Source: Nautilus pompilius (lineage: Eukaryota > Mollusca > Cephalopoda > Nautilida > Nautilidae). From it: a DNA stretch of 64,000 nt. The position numbers and the translations under genes are program-made. Of this stretch, positions 41,051-53,489 are shown piece after piece (the stretch's first letter is position 1; each line of letters opens with the position of its first letter). The stretch spans positions 1,116,001 to 1,180,000 of the forward strand of contig JACATO010000624.1 in the NCBI GenBank assembly GCA_018389105.1, in the 5' to 3' direction. The notes beneath the pieces are model-generated. The model saw only the letters and a list, made by a program, of their open reading frames with translations. It was not told the DNA's origin and did no database searches.

Positions 41051-42054
41051 AACTGTATCTTTCTTCTATTTTTAAAGCAGTGCGAAGAACATAGCAGAAG
41101 AAATTATAAGCAAAATAAAGATTTAGAAAATGAAAAATAAATAAAATCGAATACTTGAGAGAAACAGTTATTAATTTAAAAAAAGAAATAAGATTTTGTG
41201 AGACAAGTGAACTGCGGGACCCACTAATAATAAAGACAGCCTGCAATTTTTCACTAGACATTTAACAGGTGAGACACCAGGAACGTTTACTGTAAAATGA
41301 CGGCTTCACTGTGATTTCACGGTCCGTGTTAAAGTAATCGATCATAAAAAGTAAACTTATTGCGACATACGTATATATAATCACGACTTGCAGGTTTCTT
41401 AACTACTAACAGACTTTGTTTAATTATTAACCAACGTCCTTCCTGATTGCTTGCTTTGTAACTGTTTGAGTTAATGTATCTATTAAATTACAGAAAAACT
41501 TCCCTCATCATCCTTAGCAGTGTACAATAATAAGCTTACGGCCCTGAGAATCAGAAGTTATTTCATAGCTTACTGGAGATCAGTTTCTTCTCGTCAGCCC
41601 GTTACCGACTTAGTTAAATGTCGTTTGTATCGAGCTTCCTGGGTGGCAAGACCAACAGATCAGGTACGTCTACGAGAGTTTTGTCTCGCATCTATTCAGT
41701 TAAGAAAATTCGGGTCTTTTTAATCACATAGCTTAAATTAAAATACAAATTATGGCGATACTCATCGTATCTTGTTTGGATTTCGAACTGTAAAATATAT
41801 AAAACATTTCAACCCTTTCTCGAATGACAATAACCAAAATAGTATAACAAATGCATTTTTCGCAAAACACGTATGCGAAATATGCACACATTTAAAACTG
41901 TGATTTAAACCTTTGTTTCATAAAAATTGATTCCCCATTGCACTGGGAGAAACTGAAAATTTTGGGTAATCTATTAAGAAAACAGAAATTACGGAGCTCT
42001 ATAATGTTTGGTAAATTCTCATAATTGTTGTGGTATGTAGCATCAATTTTAAAT
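41051..42054. other. Stretch with no recognisable gene
   Basis: AT-rich sequence between a SINE and a Tc1-like remnant. A terminal inverted repeat of the latter might lie in the last few hundred bases but was not recognised. Confidence 0.4.
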
Positions 42055-42720
42055 GTAATAAATTAGGTTACTTGTGGATAAACCATGTTTTGTAAAAGAT
42101 CTGCTTTTCTTTGCTTTTTCACATAATGTCTGCAATATTTGGCATTGTGCTTAGAGCTATTATCTTGTTGCAGAATGAACTCTGCATCTATTAGTCGATT
42201 GCAAGAAAGAATTTCAAGTATTTGCAGAACATTGTGGTAATGCTCGTTTGTCAATGTTATATTAATTTACAAAGTTACCAAATGAGTTTGCTTCAAAGTA
42301 TTCACAAACCATTATTCTTCCTCCTATATGTTTAACTATAGAAAAACACACTGATCTGCACTTTTCCAACTGGTCTGTGCACAAACATCCTATGTTTGAA
42401 CCCAAATACTTCAAACTTTGCTTCGTAGTCTATAGCACTTTCTTCCACCTTCTGTAGCGTAATTTTGGTATAATTTTACTTATTGTAAACTTGTCAGTTT
42501 ATTAGACGGCTTAGGCAGTCTTTTCACAGCCACATGATCATAGCAGCTTTTAAAAAGCTTTTTTACTGTTGTCAGAGACATCAAAATTTCTTTTTTGCTA
42601 TTCACCTGTCCTGTAATTTCTAGGGTTTAAAATCTTTTAGTTTGCACCAAAGCGCAATAAATATATTCTCTTCTTTAAATGTTACTCTTATTCTCCTTGT
42701 CCATTTTCTATTTGTATTGC
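42055..42720 (-). mobile_element. Tc1-like transposase remnant, second family (minus strand)
   Basis: Minus-strand translations match a Tc1/mariner transposase in order, in several phases: EITGQVNSKKE then LMSLTTVKKL (second helix-turn-helix; the family often reads EITGQVNSxISLTTVKRRL), VAVKRLPKPSNKLTSLQ, EAKFEVFGFKHRMFVHRPVG (around the first catalytic Asp, here changed), GGRIMVCEYFEA, and HYHNVLQILE then FILQQDNSSKHNAKYCRHYV (second catalytic Asp intact in QQDN). The longest clean frame is 42063-42254 (63 codons). Frame changes and stops, and loss of the C-terminal DxNPIExxWD region, show it is dead and truncated. Its QVNS helix-turn-helix differs from the 10.6-kb copy, so it is a separate Tc1 lineage. 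Terminal repeats were not found. Confidence 0.88.
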
Positions 42721-43155
42721 TCCCGGTAATCTGTTGTCTTTGAAATTGTGTCACATGGACATAAATATTATCTGGAAACCTTAGCCTACTACTTTTAGAC
42801 ACGTGTTTATTGTTTTTTTTTTGCATTCATGTAAATGAATCTTTCAATGAAAGGAAATAAATTGGTTATACTATTATTTTTTCTAAACAAAAATAATTGT
42901 CTCCATATTTTCGTTTTACTTTTAAACTTCTGGAAGGTAGTGCACACGAGTCATTTTTTTAGTCTTCTAAACATTTGCTTTGTATTTTTTGTCAAAATTG
43001 GATCTTTTTGGGGGGGTGGTGTGGTGCGATTGTTATGGCCTGTTTGTTAAGTTTGCATATGAAGATATTCCAATTTTCTGTTTGTAATTTTGTTTTATAC
43101 CGTTTTTTTGTTTTTCAAATTTTTTAATTAATGTTTACTCATTGTAATGTCCGTT
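42721..43155. other. Short stretch with no recognisable gene
   Basis: A minus-strand frame reaching 42826 may include more of the N-terminal DNA-binding part of the Tc1-like remnant, but the similarity is not clear. The rest is T-rich. Confidence 0.4.
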
Positions 43156-44067
<912 letters not shown>

Positions 44068-44192
44068 CAGATGCAATATTTCATCATCTTAAATTAACCA
44101 ATCAAGTTTTGTCTGATGAAATAGGTGTTTCAACATCCCAAATTGTCCAGTCATAATTGGTCTGATGAAATATTTCATCATCTGAAATTCAA
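44068..44192. repeat. Diverged tandem repeat, about 3 copies of 44-49 bp
   Basis: Three related units begin near 44068, 44112 and 44161. Each has a (T)CTGATGAAATA-like start, a TTTCATCATCT-like middle and an AAATT end. The third contains the perfect 18-bp palindrome TGATGAAATATTTCATCA (44163-44180). The block ends about 50 bp before the start codon of the decayed gene at 44245. Confidence 0.6.
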
Positions 44193-44236
44193 TATAAGTA
44201 TAACCGTTTGTATATATTTCCTTACTTGTTTTACAG

Positions 44237-45411
44237 TGTTAACAATGTCAAGACAGTGTAGAAATCCTCCTGATGTGTTTTGTTATGTCTATGGACAATT
44301 TATTGTGAAAGCTCAAAAACGTACAATAACACAAGAGATCAAGAAGATTTATAAGCTATACTTTGACTGTACTCTGGAGATCAGGACAAGTTATGGGCAC
44401 CACATTTTATCTGCTCAGCTTGCTCAAATGGCTTACGTTACTGGTTCAATAAGAGGAAGAAGTCCATGCCTTTTGCCATTAACCCTAACCCTAACCCTGC
44501 AGAGTGGCGTTTGTATATTCACTCTTCAAAACGAAGTTTAAAAGCTGTACGTCTCCATATTGGTAATTTGAAGCCCTCCATTCCTATTGCACACTCCGTT
44601 CATCTTCATGAATCATTTGAGAATATGGAACTTTTAGTTCATGCCATTGCCTATGAAATATACTCATGGAAAATATGTGGAGATTTAAAAGTCATTGGAA
44701 TGTTAATTGGAATGCAGTCAGGTTTCACAAAATAGTGTCGTTTCTTGTGTCTATGGGAAAGTCGGGCAACTGACAGACATTATTCGGAATCAAACTGGCA
44801 GACAAGAACATCATACCAGCCAGGACTGTCTAGCGTCAGGAATACACCTCTTGTAGATCCATGTAATGTCCTATTGCCGCCTTTGCACATAACGCTTGGA
44901 CTGATGAAACGGTTTGTAAAGACATTAGGGAAGAGAAATGCCAGAGGGTTTGAGTATATTGTAGAAAAGTTTCCCAAAATCACACAGGCGAAGTTGAAAG
45001 AGGGCACCTTTGTCGGACCCCAAATTAGAGAAGTACTCAAAGATGTCAACTTCAAGACAACACTGGATGAACTGGAATGCTTTCAATTAGATCTGTGAGA
45101 ATTTCTTGGGCAACAAGAAGGCAATGGACTACAAGGATGGCATCAAGAATCTTCTGAAATGTTACTCAGCAATGGGTTGTCGCATGTCAGTGAAAGTTCA
45201 CTTCTTGGACTCCCATCTGGAGTTCTTCGCAGATAACCTTGGATCAATGTCTGATGAACATGGTGAAAGATTTCACCAGGACATTAGTGGTATGGAGAAA
45301 CGGTACCAAGGCTTCTGGAATGAAAGTATGCTGGCTGACTACTGCTGGACACTTTACCGTGATCAACCAGATCAGGAACACCGCAGGAAATCCAAATCAC
45401 AATATTTCTAA
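44237..45411 (+). pseudogene. Decayed copy of a multi-copy invertebrate gene family of unknown function
   Basis: A plausible acceptor (CTTGTTTTACAG, ending 44236) precedes an ATG at 44245. In order, the translation gives RNPPDVFCYVYGQFIVKAQ (cysteine-bearing N-terminal domain), a WAPHFICSACSNGL segment with a CxxC pair, EWRLYIHSSKRSLKAV, an LIGMQSGFTK then CRFLCLWESR segment, LPPLHITLGLMKRFVKTLG, GPQIREVLKD, ENFLGNKKAMDY, and DEHGERFHQDISGMEKRYQG then LADYCWTLYRD and EHRRKSKSQYF. I recognise this from memory as a large family of uncharacterised proteins, often in many copies, in arthropods and other invertebrates; its function is unknown. The copy is dead: a frame change near 44384, an in-frame TAG at 44733 where relatives have a residue, a frame change before 45100, and a large internal deletion at the CCCTAA tract (44480-44498). 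An AATAAA polyadenylation signal lies at 45498-45503. Transposon origin is possible but unproven. Confidence 0.82.
44480..44498. repeat. Interstitial telomere-type tract inside the decayed gene
   Basis: TAACCCTAACCCTAACCCT, three CCCTAA units, read in the gene's frame as NPNPNP. It sits between the KKSMPFAI part (near residue 75 of the copy) and the EWRLYIHSSKRS part; in relatives I recall a long segment, starting with a PMVWRE-like motif and well over 100 residues, between these two. The tract therefore marks a deletion junction. Confidence 0.8.
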
Positions 45412-45497
45412 CTCTGTTGTTCTAACTTTGTCTGTTTTGTCTGACCCATTTTTTGGGTATTCACTCTTTGTAGAATGATAGTGATGATTTTTAACTC

Positions 45498-45503
45498 AAT
45501 AAA
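45498..45503 (+). promoter_or_regulatory. AATAAA polyadenylation signal of the decayed gene
   Basis: A canonical hexamer 87 bp after the stop codon at 45411, on the same strand and followed by T-rich sequence. No poly(A) tail follows in the DNA, so there is no sign that this copy arose by retroposition. Confidence 0.5.
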
Positions 45504-47160
45504 CTCATTTACTTTCTAAAAATAATATGTCCTTATTTATTACGTTAATGATTTCGTATATACAAATATGTAAATATTTGCATGTATCTACTGAAAAACT
45601 GATACGTGCTGCATACAAATGGAATGAAATTTTGAAATCAGAAAAATTAGTCTAAAAAAGTTGGTTTGCATTCATAATGAGTATAATACATTTAATTTTA
45701 AAGCAGCAGCAATACGTTACTAATATTAGTACTTACAGTGATGGCAGCGACACCTGTACCAGAAATAATAACATTAACAGTAGAAATATTATAGCGAATA
45801 TGAAAGATAAATTTAACAAATTTAAATAGTACTTCCTTGTAGTACTAAAAGTAGTCATATTCGTAACTATAAAAAAATTATCGTATTTATAGTAAACTAT
45901 ATTCTAAATGATAAAGGTAGATACGTCACAATGGATCACGCAGACGTTTACATTTAGAATATCTCTACTTGATCTACAACAAATAGTTTTATAATATTGA
46001 GAATCCAAATTTTAAATTTGTTACTTTTTATGAATATTCAGATTTTTTCAAAAATAGACAGCATTCTTGTAAAGCACAATTTAATTCTTCAACTTATTCT
46101 TAGCACAGAATATAGTTATAATCAGTAGACCTGGTCTCTGTCTTGTATAAAACACCATCTCACTAGTTTAGCGGTTAGGCCAGAGTAGGTTTATTTAAAT
46201 TCTAAAATATATACTTACTTCTGACAAGTCCCTGTATGCGTTTTCAACAGTATCTTACTTTCCTTTGATTACTCAATAGTAGCGCTGTCTATTTTCTCCG
46301 TCAAATACGAGAACATCTATAGGCCGGAGTAAATACGAAATCGCCGTTCTTCTTGTTTCGATGCATTTTGCTAGCGATCTCTTTCAGTTACAAAGATTTT
46401 AAGACATTATTACCGATGTTTACTTGCAAATACAGTAAAATGCACAGATTCACAATTTTCGTGATTTAAAATGTTTGATCATTCACAGTAATAAAAAAAG
46501 GCTTTCAACCTATCATTACCCAAATTTATTAAACTAATAGATTATAAATCCGCCTTTAGACACCGCGTTTTTCTTTGAAAAGGCCAAGCGGAATAGCATA
46601 TCTGCCGAAACTGATCGTACGCTGCGACAAATATATTCCTTTGTTTTCATGCCTCGCTTTCTTGTCTGCAGCTTTATGAACAGTCATCAAACAATTATCT
46701 AAATTGGAATGTCATTAATTAAGGATATCAAACGTCCTTCAACTGTTGGCATGTAATTAGAAGATCAATTGTCCAAAACAGCTGTTTCTCCTGATTTCGG
46801 ATGGTCTGTTCTCTGAGTAGGTTTTTTTGTGAAAAGATATCGTTTGGACTCTATCATCTTGACCAGCAGAAACCCAGTTAACTATATTCATCTTTTAATC
46901 GCTTCCCTCCAACAAAGTTGCAATTAGTATGACGGACACATGTAAAATTATCAAATTGCAAAGTGACGCATTGAATTGTTATTGTAAAATGTGGATATAC
47001 TGATAAATAATTGACTATAAGTACATTCAATTAGCCATATGCAAAGAAATATCGCTTTAACAGGCATTTTCGCGAATGCTTTATCTCTTCAACTGAATGG
47101 ATAAAGCTTGTTGGTAAGTATTGTTTTTCTGAACTTTAAAATAGATTTTTTATATTGGTT
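45504..47160. other. AT-rich stretch with no recognisable gene
   Basis: No coding or repeat-family signal. Upstream parts of the LINE that ends at 47.87 kb are not recognisable here. Confidence 0.5.
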
Positions 47161-47875
47161 TTTGTTGTATATCTTATATATCACCTGCCATCACTATCAA
47201 TGGCCACGTGCTACGTCTATTAGACAAGTTCACCTATTTAGGAAGCATTGTGAAGCGTAAAGCACTTATAGGTTATGAAATAGATAATCTAAGTCCAACG
47301 ATATTTTTTACAATGTTCCTTGAGCAAAACTGGTCATTGACATGACAGCAGAACTAAAAGGCTGGATCATCTAAACTCGTTAAATAAAAAAATCTTAACT
47401 TCTTTCTTGGTCGACTCAGAAAAAAATGTGAAGATAAATTGGTATGACAAGAGTTCTGTCACTGAAATCCTTATAAATTCCAAAATTGTCAGACAAAAAC
47501 GCATTGATAATAAACAGCTAGATACCAAACTATCCTAGAGGTATTTAACTTTGAACTGCAGCTTGGAAAACGGTCTCATAACGATCAGTTCAAAAAATAT
47601 CAGTAATATCTTAAAGTAAACTTTTAAAATTGTAATATTTCTATAGACACATAGGGAAAGAGAAGCTCTCGGCGGAGAACAGTGGCGAAAGATGATTTCT
47701 GCTGAAGCAGCAAAGATACAACAGGTCAAACAAAAAAGTGCCGTAAGGAATTCGTGACAAAATCTAGCAGAGCCTAATAGTGGAAAAACTATTCTTGCCG
47801 AGATTGGATTGTATAGGCATGCTAGGACTCAAACAACCAGACTAGAACTGATGGAGATTTAAATATTAAAAATAC
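47161..47875 (+). mobile_element. 3' end of a LINE (non-LTR retrotransposon), degenerate
   Basis: Plus-strand translation follows the C-terminal third of a LINE reverse-transcriptase protein of the type sometimes annotated as F52C9.6-like. In order: INGHVLRLLDKFTYLGSIV (RT tail; relatives read VDKFTYLGSTxS), NWYDKSSVTEILINSKI (relatives KWxDxxxxTEVLxRA), GKRSHNDQFKKYQ then YLKVNF and NCNISIDT (relatives GKRSHGGQxKRYKDTLKxxLKxCNI), REALGGEQWRKMISAEAAK, and finally KTILAEIGLYRHARTQTT, matching the terminal zinc-finger-like SRIGLYSHxRTH. All upstream enzyme domains are missing, as usual for a 5'-truncated LINE insertion, and stops and frame changes make it dead. No clear tail repeat was seen after 47875. 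The clade is left open. Confidence 0.85.
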
Positions 47876-50800
47876 AATTACAAGAACAAAATGCTTTACT
47901 ATCGAGAAAGAGTTATCGATACCGTGTTAATCAGATATGTGTCATCCTCTGAAAAGTGATATCATACAACGAAACATGAATAGCGATTTTTGTCATGCGT
48001 ATTCAAGAGCTTCCACCTCAGAAATCTTAGTCTGATTAGTGTCAGGATAATGGTAGCCATATTCTTTGTCAAAATTACAGGAGTATTTATTTCTACATTT
48101 GTTTCCCAGCATAGAAAACGTTGGTATTATTTATTTAGTTGTTATGTTTCCTTTTTTCAAAATATTTCTACCTTTTAAAGTAATTTTTAGCGAGTGAAGG
48201 CTAATTGTAGGTTATTTTGTTGCACCAGTGTAGAGCTTATTCTATTTAGACCGATACCTGCGATTATGATGTTCTTACAGGTGCCATTGCTCTGAAAAAT
48301 AAAAACCCATTTTATACCAGATTTTGTCAGCGTGAAATCACACTATTACTTGCTATTAGCACTTTACTGTTATCTTACTATGTAAGTGTCTAATTTCGTA
48401 GTTAAAATATTTATTAAAACAATAAAAATTAGCTGTTTAACTTTAGAGAAATATCTCATTATATTAACAGTCTTCAAGTCCTAATTATATTTCATACACT
48501 TTATAAAGACTTCGCTTGGAATATTTAAGGTAAAATTTACTATGACTTTAAATCTCCCTATCATTTGATTACACGTGAAAACCATTGCTGCTAACTTCTG
48601 AACTTTCTCCAGTTTTGGGAAAATTTCATTTAACTACTTTATTTTTAAAACAATAAAACACCGCCATTATATCTCACTCTCACGTGACATAAACGACCAA
48701 GTTTCCTACTTAATATCATAAGGTTTCTGAATTATCAGTCATTAAAATCAACTCCTAGTATCATTCGACTCTATTTTTACCGCCTCTCTTTTTAAGGAAA
48801 AGAATAGTTTTTATCTTTAATTTAATTTGAAAATTACACATTTATTTAACATCAAATTGTTTTCACAGCATACGCAAATTTAGACGATCTTCATTAAATT
48901 TCAATATAATGCGGTTCAATCAGTAGGTCGCTTTTTTACGAACTCAAAGTGTCACCCATATAGTAAGGAGGAGATAAGGTTTCGAATAAGATATCCAGAT
49001 TTAATCGATTATCAATACCGGTCGAGATTAAACATGTGGTTTGGCAAAAGTTCCAGAATCAACAAAGCTCCGTAAATATTTAGGAAGCGAGTGACGCAGG
49101 AATATCTAAATCCAAGTCTTATTATTGTTTCGCCTAGACGTAAGATCGTAATTCCAAACCGGTAATTATTCTTGTACACGAGAAAGTACAAGCAATTATG
49201 GCAAACCCCGTGCTTACGGTTTGACAGCTTCTATTTAACTCTGTATACATGACGTTTAATGAGCGTCAGCCATTTCAGGAAAGTGTTTTAATAAAAGATT
49301 ACGGTTTCATCTTTGTGCTGCAGAGAATGTTGCTTAAGCAACGTCTTGTCCGATGACCATTAAGCAGGATGTATTTTTATGTGACATTTCACCAAAGCTA
49401 CGTCCTCGACAAAACACTATAATTTCTGATAAATTTTGCGGGGGAAGGAAGCAACAAGAATACATAGCTTCTAATTTTGGCTGTTTACCTTAACCCATTT
49501 AATTAATTTTTAAATGTAAACAAATGAAAAAATAAGGCAATATGTTTGTTTTTGACATTATTGATCTACACATCGTTTTCCATAATAAATAGACAAACCA
49601 CGCCGGTGATTTCCATCTTTTTCATATTCGCGAGTCTTTCAACCCACATACATGCATTTAATATGCGCTAGTAAATTTGACTATATGGAATATTTCATTG
49701 GTAAGTTCGCCTCATTGGCCGCCGGTCTACTTATTAATTAAAAAATTTTAATGATAATTTTTTGCAATGTTCTGAAAAACTCTAGAAACCAAATTATAAA
49801 AGTGAGAAGACGGGTCGGATCGGGTTAAAACCAACAGTTAGTTTTTGTTTAGTTCTGACAAATCGAAAGTGCATATTGTGCGATGCATTTGTCATTGGTG
49901 GAGTTTCGACATTTTTGCACAAGTTTTTCAAAGAAAATTGCAAAATTCTTCGATTATATCGATGTAAATTTACTCTTACTTTTACATTTGGATTTAACCA
50001 AAATGTTGAATTTACTAAGATTAAAATTAAGTAAATTCCAATTTTTATACTCTTATTCTAAGAGTTTAATGACATACTGGTCTTCCACAAATCGTTATGG
50101 TAGATTTTTTGTAAAAATTTGCTATTTGTAATTTTAGCATTAAAGCTAAATCTAAATAGTAGAGATATACGAGAAAACTGTGGACTTCAGGGCGTTTGAT
50201 GGTACACATCCGGTAAGAACTTTCTTAAAGTTAATATTTTATTATTTTATTTAATAATTTTTAATTGCTTTAAAAAAGACTTACTTTTAAGAAAATATTT
50301 ATATATTACCCTGTTGTTACATTGTACTTACTGGAAATTTAATGTAAAGCAAATCAAAGGAAAAGTCAGGGTTTTGACATAACATATCAAACGATGTTTA
50401 TAAAAAATGTGGCTTTGAAATTATGTCTGCATGCAGACCACGTGCAACTGGAAAATATAGATTTATTTATTTTTAATTGTACTTTTTCACATATTTTTTC
50501 AAAGCAAATTTTTTTTAGTAGCAGATGCTATGACCATCTTGGTGAATTGCACGTTGTTTAGTGGCTGCAGGATCTTAATGAAGCGACATCAACAATCGAG
50601 AAGCCTGGCATTTCTAAGGTGGCAGAACAAAGTTCAAGCTGAAGGACGAGAAAAAGAAAACAAAACGTAAGACAACATAAGAAACTGGAGGAAAGACATT
50701 TACAAAGAGCAAACGAACCTGGGATGCTTCGACATTATTGAATTTTATTTTCAACCAATTAAAACTTTGTTATCAATAAAAGAAACAAAGACCGCAGTGT

Positions 50801-53489
50801 GAAAAAAAAGTTAATATAATGAACGCAGAAAAATCGAAACAATTTTTCCTAGATGTACTCGAGGAAAAGCAAAAATAATAAAACATTTAAGGAACAGAAG
50901 AAATTTGATAATAAAGTCAGGGTTTGAAATGCTTAGTGAATAGAAATTATGATTTGTAAGGGAAATTAGAAGAATCTGGCCAGAATTCTCACGTCATTCG
51001 GTGAAATTTTGTAACCAGGATTGAGTTCCAAGTTGTTTAGAAGAACATAATTACTTCTTGCTCAAACATACATACTATATATAAAGATGTGAATCAAAAT
51101 TGAACAGACTAAATGACGGTAAGCAATCTATTGGGAATTAAAATTCTGTCTTTGAAAGGAAATAAAGACCCATTAGTGTTAGAATTAATAAAGCATATTT
51201 TAAAATTCAAAGTAGGAAAATTCTCTATATTGTTTATATTTTTAGTTGTATAGCATAAAAATCGAGATAATTGATAACCAAATAAAACACTTTTTAAGTA
51301 CAGTCTATCTAGAATGTTCTAAGGGTTTTCAACTAACGTAGAACATTACGAATACAGAAGTGAATGAAAGTAACAAGAATTTTATTTCGTCTTACATTTA
51401 AGTTGAGTGAAAGTTAATAAGTGAAGATAAAGTCCTATCTATAGGTTCTAAATATTAACGCTCATAAAATTTGAGTTTGTAGGGGCAAGAGATAAGACTT
51501 CCCAATTCGTAGTTAACCTATTAGTTGTAGATTTTTTAAAAATTGAAATATCCGTGCTACTTAAGTAACTATGCGAAGATAAATTAACGAGAAAAAAGAA
51601 TTGACATTCCTTCTGTACTCTGATTAAAATAGAACGCTGTGCATTTAAAAAGCGTAAGAAAATTCTTAGCAGTTTTGGAAGACGGAAACACAGTGAATGT
51701 ATTCTTAAGTACTATATAAATAATGGAGCTGGCCAGAATATGAATAAAATTTTTCCTCAACAGAACAAAGGAAAAAGTGAACTATAACGAGGCGAAAGGA
51801 TAACTCATGGCAACCCCATCTAACTGGATATATAATTTTCTATTAAACGAAAAAGACAAATACCATTGGTAGCTAAGGTAGTTATCGTTAGCAGTGATAA
51901 AGCACTGTCTTCGATTCATAAATCTGTAGTGAATTGAAATGGAACACTGGTAAAAAAAAAAGTGTTAAAATCAGAGATGCGTATTATTTTGTTTTGAAAT
52001 TTAAAATGTCGAATTAAAAACGAAAAAAATTCAAATACACTTTTATATTATATTCGTTGACATAGAGAGGCTGTGAAATGTTAACCACAAATAAAGTCTA
52101 TGGGCATTTTTAAATATACGATAATATAAGACGGTTAAGATAAATGTTTATACGAACTTTTGGTAAATCATATAATATGCTGGGCTAACAACCAATCAAT
52201 TTTATTTCAAGCATTTTTGTAGTCTTTTTTTCATTAAGTACACAGTCGATTCTTGCTTCTTAAATACATTTAAATTTGTCAGAATCAGTTTGTACAGTGA
52301 TTATTTTGTGTACGTAGTCGGATTTGTGTAAAATCACAACTGCGCCTTAACAAAGATAGGTATCAGAATCTACAAAGAACATTTTTACTTTCTTTAAAAT
52401 AAAATGTTTTGAAATCCAAAAATGGTTCCAAGACAATCTGTTTGGTGTAATAGAATATAATGAGTCATGAGTCGACAGATCATGTGGTTCAAAATCTTTT
52501 AAAACATAATAGGAACAGTTAGAATCTTCTCAGAAAGATACAAGAATTGAATATTTTTGCTGTTTGTCCAGTATAATCGTCTGCATTTGTCACAATGTTT
52601 ATTTTTAGCCTTACAATGTATACAAATGATTCACAATGCGCATGAACCAGCAGCTTAGAATATACAAAAGTAGGAAAGCAATTTTGAAGCGTTTAGAAAG
52701 AATAAATATAAGATAATTCTTTTCTTTAAAGTTAAGCTCTAAGTTAAACAATTTATTCTTGAATCTCTGGTTTTCGCGAAAACTGATAAGCTTTAATAAT
52801 GGGTATTACACTATCTTCTTTGCGTTGAGTTAAGTCTGTGCCTAGCTGCAAATCTGAATATTTAATGAGCTCACCCTAATAAGAACGAAATTTATTAATA
52901 ATGGTACTACTTTACTGCTTAAATAAATCACTAAGAAGTGATTAAAACAATTTTAATTATTTTGGAACTCAGTCTTGATAACGAATTTTCCTTCAAAGGC
53001 GTAAAGATTCTAGCCAGATCCTTCACTGATTTCAATTTGAAAATCACAGAATCATAATGTATTAAACGTTTCTAACGATTTCTTAATAAAAAAATTTCTT
53101 TTGTTCTTTTACTTTTATTTTAGATTTTTCTCTTCCGCGCATTAAAATTTTTTCGTTGATAATATAAATTTGTATAGCAAATTTTAAGAGTTTTTTTTTC
53201 TTTTTGCACTATCGGACGCTTTTGTTGTTTCTCCTCTTGATTGAAAACGAACTATAAAAATCTTCGGATTTTTAAGTTTCTTCTATTTGCTTAATTTTCT
53301 TTTTTATTTATGTTGACTTCCGCCATGTTTGTTGTTGTTGTTGTTGTTTTAGATTTTAGCAAACTGTTAATTTCAATTGTATTCATAAATATTTTATGAA
53401 AAACTACCACTAAAGCTTATTCTTACGAAACGTATACTGGGAACATGAATTTATAACCATCAATAAATACAAAAGTTACATTCCAATTA
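47876..53489. other. Long AT-rich stretch with no recognisable gene
   Basis: Only chance frames, for example 82 codons rich in Leu, Phe and Lys at 49883-50131. A 14-bp palindrome GTCTGCATGCAGAC lies near 50425 and a (GTT)n run at 53327-53348. No mobile-element motif recognised. Confidence 0.5.

Noticed and set aside
49883-50131. 82-codon plus-strand frame
   Set aside because: Composition (Leu, Phe, Lys, Ser) is what random AT-rich DNA gives; no motif or splice context.
50425-50438. 14-bp perfect palindrome
   Set aside because: A few palindromes of this length are expected by chance in 64 kb.
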